A stretch of DNA of 64,000 nucleotides. It comes from Wenyingzhuangia sp. 2_MG-2023. GTDB taxonomy: Bacteria; Bacteroidota; Bacteroidia; Flavobacteriales; Flavobacteriaceae. Location of the stretch: positions 1 through 64,000 of the forward strand of contig NZ_JAUOSB010000014.1 of assembly GCF_030548295.1 (NCBI RefSeq), written 5' to 3'. Under the pieces are notes generated by a model. The model searched no databases. It was not told where the DNA came from and saw nothing but the letters and a program-made list of their open reading frames with translations. Shown in pieces: positions 53,202-62,245 of this stretch. Every line of letters begins with the position of its first letter. The stretch's first letter is position 1. A program made the position numbers and the translations under genes.

Positions 53202-54010
53202 TGCTAAAAATGATGTGTTTTAAATTATTAGGGCTTGTTTTTTTAGGATTGGTAATTCAAAATTGCACGGCTCAAACACAAGGAAAGTGGAACGGAAAAG
53301 AGTGTGCAGTTGTTTTAACTTATGACGATTCTTTGGAAGAACATTTAGACAATGTAATCCCTAGTCTAAATACCTATAATTTAAAAGGAACTTTCTATAT
53401 TATTGGAAGTTCGGATTGTTTTAAGGAAAGAAATAGTGAATGGAAATCTGCTGCCAAAGAAGGACATGAATTAGGGAATCACACCTTAATGCATCCGTGT
53501 GCAAATACACCTAAAAGAAAAAAACAACTTCCTCCTGAACTAGATTTAAACAATTATACGTTAAGAAAGGTTGTAGACGAAATAGCATTTACGAATGATT
53601 TACTAACTAAAATAGATGCGAAATCAGAGAGAACTTTTGCTTTTCCATGTGGACAAAAAAATGTAAATGATACAATTTTCTATGATTATGTAAAGAAATA
53701 TTTTGTAGGAGCTAGAGGTGTAAAACGTGGGATGAAATCTATGAACGAAATAGATTTAGAAGACATTAATGCTTATGGTATGAAAGAACATACAGGACAA
53801 GAAATGATTGCTTTGGTAGATGAAGCCATCAAAAATAAAAAACTACTTGTATTTTTATTTCATGGTGTTGGCGGAGGTAGTCCTTTAAATGTAGGCATAA
53901 AAGAACATCAACAATTGTTAGAGTATTTAAACTTACAAAAAAAGAAAGTATGGGTAGCACCTATGGTAGATGTTGCTTTGTATATAAAACAAAATCATCT
54001 AATTGAATAA
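53201..54010 (+). CDS. NodB-type polysaccharide deacetylase (CE4-like)
   Basis: A 269-residue protein with an N-terminal signal (VFLGLVIQNCTAQ; possibly a lipoprotein). The NodB fold shows motif 1 as LTYDDSLEEHLDN (Asp42, Asp43), motif 2 as GHELGNHTLMHPC (His94 and His98, the zinc ligands), and motif 3-5 regions FAFPCGQKNVND and LLVFLFHGVGGG. It would remove acetyl groups from an amino sugar or from O-acetylated sugar, at the surface or in the periplasm. Coupling to a sulfatase and to the acetylesterase downstream suggests the polymer is both sulfated and acetylated. Confidence 0.9.
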   Translation: MLKMMCFKLLGLVFLGLVIQNCTAQTQGKWNGKECAVVLTYDDSLEEHLDNVIPSLNTYNLKGTFYIIGSSDCFKERNSEWKSAAKEGHELGNHTLMHPCANTPKRKKQLPPELDLNNYTLRKVVDEIAFTNDLLTKIDAKSERTFAFPCGQKNVNDTIFYDYVKKYFVGARGVKRGMKSMNEIDLEDINAYGMKEHTGQEMIALVDEAIKNKKLLVFLFHGVGGGSPLNVGIKEHQQLLEYLNLQKKKVWVAPMVDVALYIKQNHLIE

Positions 54011-54083
54011 AAGTAAATTAAAATATTACGTACTCAAATTTCTGATGAACACTTATTAAGTAACATAAATTAAGAAATAAAAA

Positions 54084-55493
54084 ATGAAAAAAATAATTAC
54101 AACGGCTTGCTTTTTTATACTTGCAATTTCTATAAATGCACAAACCACAGTCGCTAGTCTTTTTACAGATCACATGGTATTGCAAAGAAATACTGAAGTA
54201 AAAATTTGGGGGACTGATAAACCTAATAAAACTATTGAGATTAAAGGGAGTTGGGGAGCTATTACAAAAACCAAAACAGATAAGTTTGGAAAATGGAAAG
54301 CAAGTTTAAAAACTACCAAAGAAGGAGGTCCTTATACATTAACCGTAAAAGGATCTAAAACTAAAATTGTAGAAGATGTTTTATTGGGAGAAGTGTGGAT
54401 TTGTACAGGACAATCTAACATGGCTATGCCCTTAAAAGGAGGACCCGGTCAGCATATAGAAGGTAGTAATGATGCGATTCTGAATAGTAACAATAACAAT
54501 ATAAGATTTCTTACTGTAAAAAGAGCAACAAGCAAAACTCCTTTAGAAGAATCGGAGGGAGATTGGCAAGTTTCTGCTCCTAAAACTGCAGCAAATTTTA
54601 GTGCCGTAGGTTATGCTTTTGGACTGAGATTACAACAGTATTTAAATGTGCCTGTAGGTTTAATTTCTAGCAATGTAGGAGGAACACCAGCACAAGCATG
54701 GACTCCTAGGGAAGTGATAGAGAGTGAGTTTCCTGAATATAAAAAAGACTTTTCTAAAAAAATCACTACCAAAACAGCAACCGTATTGTACAATGGAATG
54801 ATTCATCCGTTAATTCCCTATACTATAAAAGGAGCTATTTGGTATCAGGGAGAAGGAAATAGATGGAACCCTGAACAATATTCAAAATTATTTCCAGCTA
54901 TGATAAAAAGCTGGAGAGAAAACTGGAAATTAGGAGATTTTCCTTTTTATTTTGTGCAATTGGCTCCCTATGGAATTCAAGATATTGAAGGGTGGGTTGG
55001 TGTACAAGAAGCTCAACTAAAAACCATGTTAACGGTTAAAAATACAGGAATGGCCGTTATTAACGATATAGGCTATAAAACAAGAATTCACCCTCCTAAA
55101 AAACTTCCTGTGGGTCAGCGTTTGGCTTTGTGGGCTTTGGCAAAAGATTACGGAATAGAAGGAATTGATTATTCTGGTCCTGTTTATCAATCTATGAAAG
55201 TTGAAGAAGGAAAAGCGTTGTTAACATTTAACCATGCACCTTTAGGAATTACTAGCATGGGGAAATCTTTGAATAATTTTGAGGTGTTAGACGAAAAAGG
55301 AGACTATCATGTAGCTACAGCAAAAATTATAAAAAGAGGTGCTGTATTGCAAGTTTGGAGTGATGAGGTTCCAAATCCAAAAGGAGTTCGTTACGGATGG
55401 AAAAGTTATATTGAAGGATCTTTGTTTAATACAGCAGGTTTGCCAGCTTCTTGTTTTGATACAAAAAGATTAAAAGATAGTCTTAAAAAATAA
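54084..55493 (+). CDS. SASA-type carbohydrate acetylesterase
   Basis: A 469-residue exported protein (signal LAISINAQ). After an N-terminal beta domain (SLFTDHMVLQRNTEVKIWG) comes the SGNH-like esterase with the nucleophile motif GQSNM (Ser111, VWICTGQSNMAMPLKGG), GLISSNVGGTPAQAWTP, IWYQGEGN and the catalytic His region YKTRIHPPKKLPVGQRLA. It is of the sialate-O-acetylesterase family; in plant and algal polymer loci such enzymes remove O-acetyl groups from neutral sugars. It lies 73 bases after the deacetylase and 8 bases before the GH43/GH117-like gene. Confidence 0.9.
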   Translation: MKKIITTACFFILAISINAQTTVASLFTDHMVLQRNTEVKIWGTDKPNKTIEIKGSWGAITKTKTDKFGKWKASLKTTKEGGPYTLTVKGSKTKIVEDVLLGEVWICTGQSNMAMPLKGGPGQHIEGSNDAILNSNNNNIRFLTVKRATSKTPLEESEGDWQVSAPKTAANFSAVGYAFGLRLQQYLNVPVGLISSNVGGTPAQAWTPREVIESEFPEYKKDFSKKITTKTATVLYNGMIHPLIPYTIKGAIWYQGEGNRWNPEQYSKLFPAMIKSWRENWKLGDFPFYFVQLAPYGIQDIEGWVGVQEAQLKTMLTVKNTGMAVINDIGYKTRIHPPKKLPVGQRLALWALAKDYGIEGIDYSGPVYQSMKVEEGKALLTFNHAPLGITSMGKSLNNFEVLDEKGDYHVATAKIIKRGAVLQVWSDEVPNPKGVRYGWKSYIEGSLFNTAGLPASCFDTKRLKDSLKK

Positions 55494-55501
55494 ATAATTT
55501 T

Positions 55502-57151
55502 ATGAAAAAGTATTTTTTTATTTTACTAACAACGTTAACAATTCAAGCTCAAGACGTAGATCGTTCAAGACCTAATGATTGGGAAGGGTTGGTGTTTGGA
55601 GGTCGGTTAATGGATCGATTTTTATCAATGCCTAGTGGATCAACAAAAAAGGATATTTGGGGAGCTAAGGGAGTTAAACATCGATTTGTAGATAATGGAT
55701 TAGAAGATGATTCTTGGTCTTATTGGGGTGGGAATATTTTAGAAGATTCAGAAGGGAAGTTTCACATTTATGTTTGTAGATGGAGAGAAGATGATCCTAA
55801 AGGACATATGGCTTGGCCTAGATCAGAAGTAGTCCATGCAGTGGCTAATAACTCTATTGGACCCTATAAAGTAAAAGATGTTATTGGACCTGGTCACAAT
55901 CCTGAAATTCAGAAATTAAAAGAGGGAGGGTATTTTTTATATGTTCATAAATTTTCTAATTTCTTTTATTACTATTCAGATAGTTTAAACGGACCTTGGG
56001 AAAAAAGAGAATTTACGTATGATACTCGTCAGCGTGAACTAGAAGATCATATGGCAAATAATACGTTTGCTAAAAGAGAAGATGGTTCTATGATAATGGT
56101 AGGTCGAGGAGGTGGAATTTGGTTGAGTAAAACAGGTTTACCTCCTTTTAAAAAAGTATCTGTAGGTACTGTATATCCACCTTACGAAGGTAGGTATGAA
56201 GATCCTGTTGTTTGGAAAACTAATGTTCAATATCATTTGGTAGTTAATGATTGGTTAGGACGTATTGCTTATTACATGCGTTCTAAAGATGGAATCCATT
56301 GGAAGTTAGATAAAGGAGAAGCGTATTTACCAGGTATTGCAAAACACAAAAATGGTTATATAGAAGATTGGTATAAGTTTGAACGAATTAAAGTATTACA
56401 AGATAAATATGGTCGTGCTTATCAAGCAAATTTTGCCGTAGCAGATACCATTAAAAAAATGGATAAAGGGAGCGATATTCATAGTTCTAAAAACATCAGT
56501 ATTCCTATGACTGTTGGTAGGTTGATTGAGTTGGTAACTCCTGAAAAAATTAATAACCAAACAAAACAAATTCAATTATTGGTAAAAGCAGAATCAGGAT
56601 TTAATCCAACTAAAGATATGGATATAAGATCATTGCGTTTTGGAGCCTCGGAAGAAGTAGATTTTGGTAGAGGAGTTAAAGTCATTAAAAAAGAAAAAGT
56701 AGGAAAAGATTTATTGCTAACTTTTGATGGAAAAGGAAATGGTTTAACTGATGAAAATTTTGCAGCAAAATTATTAGGGAAAACTAAAAAAGGAGCTTTG
56801 GTGTTTGGTTTTGCTCAATTACCATGGGTAAATTATAGGGAGTCTTATTTGTCTAGTAAGTTTCCAGAAATGTCATTAGAAGCAAAAAGTTTAAAAGCTG
56901 AAATAGAAATAGAGAATTTTGGTCAGGTAGCTTCTACAGATTCAGAAATAACTATTGAATTTTTAAATAACGGTAAGTGGCAATTATTTAATAAAAGTAA
57001 AATACCAAGTTTAAAAGCTTACGAAAAAACCAAATTAATTTTGTGGGGTAAAAAAATGCAAGAAAGAAACAAAACAGTTGAGCTAAGAATTACTATTACC
57101 TCTAAAAATCAAGAATCTGAAGTTTTAGAAGGTTTAGTGGTAATACGATAA
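55502..57151 (+). CDS. GH43/GH117-like five-bladed propeller glycosidase with C-terminal beta domain
   Basis: A 549-residue exported protein (signal TTLTIQAQ). The first 330 residues look like a GH43/GH117-clan propeller: RLMDRFLSMPSGSTKKDIWG, DDSWSYWGGNILEDSEGKFH, GPGHNPEIQKLKEGGYFLYV, EGRYEDPVVWKTNVQYHLVV and YYMRSKDGIHWKLDKGEA. The C-terminal part (LVKAESGFNPTKDMDIRSLR onward; FGQVASTDSEITIEFLNNGK) resembles a CARDB-type beta domain. Anhydro-galactosidases of GH117 act on agar and related red-algal oligosaccharides, which would fit the GH16 genes nearby, but the family assignment is not certain and catalytic residues are not proven. Confidence 0.7.
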   Translation: MKKYFFILLTTLTIQAQDVDRSRPNDWEGLVFGGRLMDRFLSMPSGSTKKDIWGAKGVKHRFVDNGLEDDSWSYWGGNILEDSEGKFHIYVCRWREDDPKGHMAWPRSEVVHAVANNSIGPYKVKDVIGPGHNPEIQKLKEGGYFLYVHKFSNFFYYYSDSLNGPWEKREFTYDTRQRELEDHMANNTFAKREDGSMIMVGRGGGIWLSKTGLPPFKKVSVGTVYPPYEGRYEDPVVWKTNVQYHLVVNDWLGRIAYYMRSKDGIHWKLDKGEAYLPGIAKHKNGYIEDWYKFERIKVLQDKYGRAYQANFAVADTIKKMDKGSDIHSSKNISIPMTVGRLIELVTPEKINNQTKQIQLLVKAESGFNPTKDMDIRSLRFGASEEVDFGRGVKVIKKEKVGKDLLLTFDGKGNGLTDENFAAKLLGKTKKGALVFGFAQLPWVNYRESYLSSKFPEMSLEAKSLKAEIEIENFGQVASTDSEITIEFLNNGKWQLFNKSKIPSLKAYEKTKLILWGKKMQERNKTVELRITITSKNQESEVLEGLVVIR

Positions 57152-57308
57152 CAGAGTAATACCAAATTAATTTTAAGGTTATTTAAAAAAGTAGTTATGT
57201 TTTAGGGTAAAAAACAGAACAAATGGTTATTTCTTATCGTTTGGGAAATGAATCTTAGTAGTTTTATAGTACTATTTTTTAGTTAAAATTTTAAAACATA
57301 CAAAATAC

Positions 57309-59123
57309 ATGAAATTACAATCAATTACTTTTAATTTCTTTTCCAAAGGATTTTTCTTTTTTTTGGTTTTTGTAACTCAGATTTATGCACAAAGTCCAAC
57401 TGAAATAAATAAACAATTAGCTAAGAATAGAATTTGTTTTGCTTTGTATACAGTACATGAGCAAACTTTAAAAATGACAGCTCAGTTTTATCCTATTAGA
57501 AATTACGATCCTTTTGAAGCAGAGTTACAAATAAAAAGTAATGGGAAATGGGAAACTATTCAAGAAACTCGTATTCAATACCCAGGTTACACCGCTCATT
57601 TTAGAATAGAGAATTGGGATGATTCTCAAGAAAAAGAATACCGTGTAAGCTATAAGAATCAATTTCATTATAATGGAATTGTGCGTAAAAATCCTAAAGA
57701 TAAGGAGGAGGTTATTATGGCTGCTTTTTCGTGTTGGTCTATTTATAAAAAACATGGCGGTCAAGGGCCTGCAGATGATATCATCAATAATCTGAATAAA
57801 TTAAAACCAGATGTATTGTTTTTTGCAGGAGATCAATCTTACGACCATAGTGATCATTACGGATATTGGTTGAAATTTGGAGAAGTCTTTGGAGATATTA
57901 TTCGTAACACACCAACCATAGTTATTCCAGATGATCATGATATAGGACAAGGAAATTTGTGGGGTGATGGTGGAAGAAAGTCTATAAACAGAGATGGAAA
58001 TAATGGAGGTTACTACATGCCAGTAAATTATATTAAAGAAGTAGAAAGAGCACAAACCAGTCATTTACCAGACCCTTATGATCCAACTCCAATTCAGCAA
58101 GGAATAGGGGTGTATTATACAGATTACAAATGGGGAGGTGTTAGTTTTGCTATTTTAGAAGATCGTAAATTTAAATCGGGACCTAAAAGAGTTTTGGGTA
58201 AAGGTAGATTTCAAGACACTCGTATGATGGATGTGCCCGAAGCTACTTTGTTAGGAAAAAGACAATTAGACTTTTTAGAAGCTTGGACTACAGATTGGCA
58301 AGATGCCGAAATGAAAGCGGTGTTGTCTCAAACTATTTTTGCAAATGTAACTACACATTCACCAACCTTAGATAAAAAACAAGCATACAGTGTAGATTCT
58401 AACGGATGGCCACAAGCTGGGAGAAACAAGGCTTTGTCTGTAATTCGTAAAAGTTTTTCTTGTATGATTGCTGGAGATCAACATTTAGGTTCTGTATTGC
58501 ATCATGGAGTAGAAGACTGGAACAACGCAGGCTATTCTTTTGCGGTTCCTGCGGCTTCTAATTTTTGGATGCGTTGGTTTAAACCAGATGCTCCAGGAAA
58601 AAATCATGTAAAAGGAATGCCAGACTATACAGGAGAATATTTAGATGCTTTCCATAATAAAATGACGGTATTAGCTATTGCAAATCCAGAACATAAAGAC
58701 AATACCGAAAAAGAAAACTTGTTAAACGGTAGAGCTTCGGGGTATGGAATTATTCGTTTTAACAAAGCAAAACGTACCACAACCTATGAGTGTTGGGCAA
58801 GAAATGTAGATATGTTTGCTCCAAATGCTAAACCTTATAACGGATGGCCTATAACATTCAATCAAACAGATAATTTTTTAATTAAAGATGGATATCAATT
58901 ACCTACGTTAAAATTGAATAAAGAAAATCAAGTTGTAACAGTTAAAAATCAATACACCAAAGAAGTTATTTCTTCTTTAAGAATAAAAGGGAATAGTTAT
59001 CAACCAACTGTTATGTATCCAAATGCATATACTATTGAAGTTGGAGAAGATGATAATATTCAACGTTTTTTTGATATTGAAGCTATTAAAAAAAATAAAA
59101 AAACAATCAAAATAAGTTTATAA
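57309..59123 (+). CDS. PhoD-like metallophosphoesterase
   Basis: A 604-residue exported protein (signal VFVTQIYAQ). An N-terminal Fn3-like domain (about 35-120) precedes a PhoD-type metallophosphoesterase core: FSCWSIYKKHGG, LFFAGDQSYDHSDHYGYW, VIPDDHDIGQGNLWGDGG and CMIAGDQHLGSVLHHG. These Asp and His residues are the metal ligands. The C-terminus is a beta domain. PhoD family enzymes hydrolyse phosphodiesters. Among seven sulfatases and two acetyl-removing enzymes, it may act on an unusual ester (phosphate or sulfate) on the glycan, which is inference. It has a 157-base upstream gap and probably its own promoter, and is followed after 12 bases by the second GH16. Confidence 0.85.
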   Translation: MKLQSITFNFFSKGFFFFLVFVTQIYAQSPTEINKQLAKNRICFALYTVHEQTLKMTAQFYPIRNYDPFEAELQIKSNGKWETIQETRIQYPGYTAHFRIENWDDSQEKEYRVSYKNQFHYNGIVRKNPKDKEEVIMAAFSCWSIYKKHGGQGPADDIINNLNKLKPDVLFFAGDQSYDHSDHYGYWLKFGEVFGDIIRNTPTIVIPDDHDIGQGNLWGDGGRKSINRDGNNGGYYMPVNYIKEVERAQTSHLPDPYDPTPIQQGIGVYYTDYKWGGVSFAILEDRKFKSGPKRVLGKGRFQDTRMMDVPEATLLGKRQLDFLEAWTTDWQDAEMKAVLSQTIFANVTTHSPTLDKKQAYSVDSNGWPQAGRNKALSVIRKSFSCMIAGDQHLGSVLHHGVEDWNNAGYSFAVPAASNFWMRWFKPDAPGKNHVKGMPDYTGEYLDAFHNKMTVLAIANPEHKDNTEKENLLNGRASGYGIIRFNKAKRTTTYECWARNVDMFAPNAKPYNGWPITFNQTDNFLIKDGYQLPTLKLNKENQVVTVKNQYTKEVISSLRIKGNSYQPTVMYPNAYTIEVGEDDNIQRFFDIEAIKKNKKTIKISL

Positions 59124-59135
59124 AATTTATAAAAG

Positions 59136-60401
59136 ATGAAAAAAATACTCAGCTTATTAATGCTATTGATTAGTATGTTTAATGTACAGGCACAATCAGG
59201 ACCTCCAGAACCTCCTATGGGAAAACGTTGGGTAATGGCTCCAGATTTTTCAGATGAATTTAATGGAGAGAAATTAGATGCAAGTAAGTGGCTAGATCAT
59301 CACCCAACATGGAAAGGGAGAGAACCTGGCATCTTTCTGCCTTCTCAGGTATCCGTTAAAAATGGATACATGCAAATTAAAGGAGAAAAATTAAAGAAAG
59401 ACACCATTGTAAAAGCGTATGGAAGAGAGTTAACCTTTAATATTGCAGGTGGAGCTGTAGTATCTAAAAAAGCTGCCTTTTTAGGGTATTACGAATGTCG
59501 TGTAAAAGCAGCAGCTACTACCATGTCTACCACTTTTTGGTTTTCTACTACGGGCTCAGAAAACGGACCTAATGGATGTGATAAGTATGGTCAGGAATGG
59601 GATATACAAGAATGTATTGGTAGAACAGGAGAATTTTTAGGAAATCATTTTGCGAACGGAATGAACTCTAATGGACATTTTTGGTATACAGACTGTGACA
59701 AGAAAAAACATGATTTAAGAGCTCCTGCCGTAAAATTTCATAATACTGAATTAGCCTCTAAAGATTTTCATGTTTATGGAGGTTGGTGGAAAAATGAAAA
59801 AGAAGCGAGCTTTTATTATGATGATAGAAAACCCAAGCACATGAAATTCTATGATAAAGTAGTTGGTAAACCATTTAACAGACCTATGTATATGCGTTTA
59901 GTTTCAGAAACTTATCCTTTTCCTTGGATAGAATTACCTACAGATAAAGAGCTGACAGATGATACTAAAAACACGGTTTATTATGATTGGGTAAGAGGAT
60001 ATCAATTGGTAGATGTTTTAGATGCTAGTATCAATCAAGATTATGAAAAGGAAGTAAAATTATATCATGAAACTGTTATTTTTCCAACAACAGAAATAGA
60101 AGTTCCTAAAAAACAAATAATTAAAATTCCATTAAGTTTTAAAGCAAACCAAACAAGAATTATTTATTTAAAAGTTTCTAAAACTACAGATAAGTTAAAA
60201 GAAAAGTGGGATAAAAAAATAGTAGAAAAACAAATAACAGTGTCTCCAGGTTATGGAAATATGGAGGTAGAAATTAAATTAGGTAAAGAATTATCAAATA
60301 AAGAAAGTTATAAAGTAGAGGCTTTTATTAAAGATATAAATGCAAGCAATAAACCTAAAGATGCTATAGAAGCTAGCACTATGTTTGTAAAACTGAAGTA
60401 A
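59136..60401 (+). CDS. GH16 family endo-glycosidase with C-terminal beta domain
   Basis: A 421-residue exported enzyme (signal ISMFNVQAQ). The jelly-roll has DEFNGEKLDASKWLDHHPTW, REPGIFLPSQVSV and the catalytic motif Glu154-x-Asp156-x-x-Glu159 in QEWDIQECIG. The closing segment is TVYYDWVRGYQLVDVLD. After about residue 300 there is a 120-residue beta-rich extension (VKLYHETVIFPTTEIEVPKK to the end) absent from the other GH16 at 39565. Both share the DIQEC signature and similar N-terminal segments, so they are probably relatives acting on different linkages or sulfation states of the same galactan-like polymer. Confidence 0.92.
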   Translation: MKKILSLLMLLISMFNVQAQSGPPEPPMGKRWVMAPDFSDEFNGEKLDASKWLDHHPTWKGREPGIFLPSQVSVKNGYMQIKGEKLKKDTIVKAYGRELTFNIAGGAVVSKKAAFLGYYECRVKAAATTMSTTFWFSTTGSENGPNGCDKYGQEWDIQECIGRTGEFLGNHFANGMNSNGHFWYTDCDKKKHDLRAPAVKFHNTELASKDFHVYGGWWKNEKEASFYYDDRKPKHMKFYDKVVGKPFNRPMYMRLVSETYPFPWIELPTDKELTDDTKNTVYYDWVRGYQLVDVLDASINQDYEKEVKLYHETVIFPTTEIEVPKKQIIKIPLSFKANQTRIIYLKVSKTTDKLKEKWDKKIVEKQITVSPGYGNMEVEIKLGKELSNKESYKVEAFIKDINASNKPKDAIEASTMFVKLK

Positions 60402-60521
60402 TTTATCGTAAGGCAGCTTTCAAAGTAAAATACCTATTTATGTTTTGTTTTTAGCTATATGTTATACAGGTTCTTACAATACCTGTATACTTTAGCGGGT
60501 ATTATTTATAAAAATAAGAAA

Positions 60522-61997
60522 ATGAAATATGTATTAAATGTGCTTTTTAAAGCTACTTTATTGTTGATTGGTTTTGTTGCGCAAGCTCAAAAACAACAAA
60601 AACCCAATATTATTTGGGTAATTACAGATGAGCATAACTTTAGAACTTTGGGTTGTTATAGAGATTTAATGGAGCCTGAACAAGCCAAACAATGGGGAGC
60701 AAAAGTAGTAGAAACACCTAACATAGATTGGATAGCCAAAAAAGGAGCTTTGTTTACAAGTATGTATGCAGCATCACCAGTGTGTTCACCATCAAGGTCT
60801 AGTATGTTTACAGGGCAATATCCGCACACGGTAGGTATGCCTGTAAATGACAAGGTGATGAGTAAAAAATATCCAACCATAGCTCAGGTTTTAAATAAGA
60901 ATGGATACAAAACAGGATATGTGGGGAAATGGCATTTAAGTGGTGATGCTAAGCCAGGTTGGTCTCCAGATAGTTACGGTTTTGAAGACAATCGTTATAT
61001 GTTTAACAGAGGACATTGGAAAAAGTTTGGAATAAAACCAGATGGAACTCCTTTTGTAGATGCAAAAAATAGAAAAGGAGAACTTTCTTACAATATGAAT
61101 GGAGCCGATGAGAAAAGTTATTCAACGGATTGGTTAATGGATAGAACTATCGACTTTGTAAAGACTCACAGCAAAGAACCTTTTTATTGTGTAGTAAGCT
61201 TACCAGAACCTCATGGACCAGATGCGGTTAGAGCACCTTATGATAGTATGTATAAGAAGGTGAAATTTGATATGCCTAAAACATTTACAGAATCTAGAAC
61301 GGAACATTCCCCATCATGGAGAAAAAAGGACAAAATGGTAAATGATCCAAAAAAAATGCAAAATATGATTGCTACTTATTTTGGTTCTGTAAAATGTATA
61401 GATGATAATGTAGGAAAGTTAATTGAGTCTTTAAAAAAGCAAAACATTTTAGAAAACACAATTATTGTATTCACTTCAGATCATGGAGATTTGTTAGGAG
61501 AGCACAATCAAATAAATAAAGGAGCTCCTTTTGAAGGTTCTGCATTAATTCCATTTATAGTTTATCACGGAGCTTCAATTAAATCAGGAACAGTAATTAA
61601 CAAAGCTGTAAATACTACAGATTGGATGAAAACTTTTTTAAGTATGGCAGGAGTAGAAAATCAACCTAAAAGTGCAGGTAGAGATTTAACTCCATTGTTA
61701 CAGAATCAGAATTCAAAAGAATGGGATGATGTTACTTTTAGTAGAATTCATAAAAGATGGTTGGCGGCTATTACAGATAGATACAAATTAGCTATTGATG
61801 TTTCTAACTCAGAACCTTGGTTGATAGATTTGGAAAAAGATCCAGATGAGTTGGTAAATTTTTACGGGCAACCTGCGTATAAAAATATAACCTTAAAATT
61901 GGCTAAAAAAATGCAAAAATACATTCAAGAGCAAAAAGATCCAATGGTTAGTAATTCTGTTTTTTTAAATAAATTAAACAAGATTTTAGTGCATTAA
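60522..61997 (+). CDS. S1 family sulfatase (CSPSR)
   Basis: Starting at the ATG at 60522 gives 491 residues with a signal peptide (LLLIGFVAQAQ). The earlier ATG at 60459 adds 21 residues without signal features. Metal-site IIWVITDEHNFRTLGCYRD, formylglycine motif C88-S-P-S-R (AASPVCSPSRSSMFTGQYPH), GYVGKWHLSGDAKPGW and IVFTSDHGDLLGEHNQ. It is an S1 enzyme of the type common in marine carrageenan and agar loci. A terminator follows at 62044. Confidence 0.94.
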   Translation: MKYVLNVLFKATLLLIGFVAQAQKQQKPNIIWVITDEHNFRTLGCYRDLMEPEQAKQWGAKVVETPNIDWIAKKGALFTSMYAASPVCSPSRSSMFTGQYPHTVGMPVNDKVMSKKYPTIAQVLNKNGYKTGYVGKWHLSGDAKPGWSPDSYGFEDNRYMFNRGHWKKFGIKPDGTPFVDAKNRKGELSYNMNGADEKSYSTDWLMDRTIDFVKTHSKEPFYCVVSLPEPHGPDAVRAPYDSMYKKVKFDMPKTFTESRTEHSPSWRKKDKMVNDPKKMQNMIATYFGSVKCIDDNVGKLIESLKKQNILENTIIVFTSDHGDLLGEHNQINKGAPFEGSALIPFIVYHGASIKSGTVINKAVNTTDWMKTFLSMAGVENQPKSAGRDLTPLLQNQNSKEWDDVTFSRIHKRWLAAITDRYKLAIDVSNSEPWLIDLEKDPDELVNFYGQPAYKNITLKLAKKMQKYIQEQKDPMVSNSVFLNKLNKILVH

Positions 61998-62043
61998 AAG
62001 GTGTTTTTTAAGAGAGGAATTGTAAACTATTTTTTTTAAAATA

Positions 62044-62075
62044 AAAAGGCTTAAAACCATGTTTTTAAGCCTTTT
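62044..62075 (+). terminator. Terminator after the CSPSR sulfatase
   Basis: AAAAGGCTTAAAA (62044-62056) and TTTTTAAGCCTTTT (62062-62075) form a stem with a short loop, then TGTTGTTTT. It lies 46 bases after the stop at 61997. Confidence 0.85.
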
Positions 62076-62245
62076 GTTGTTTTGGTCTAGTATATGTTGA
62101 GTCGTTTTTTAAGGGTTTGTTGTATTTGTTAATCATTTGTGCTGTTTTTTTATCTAATACAGCTAAAACTTTTTTTAGTATTTGCATAGTTTTACTAGGA
62201 GCTAATCTTTAGAGTAGAATAACAAATCAAATTATAACCACAAAC

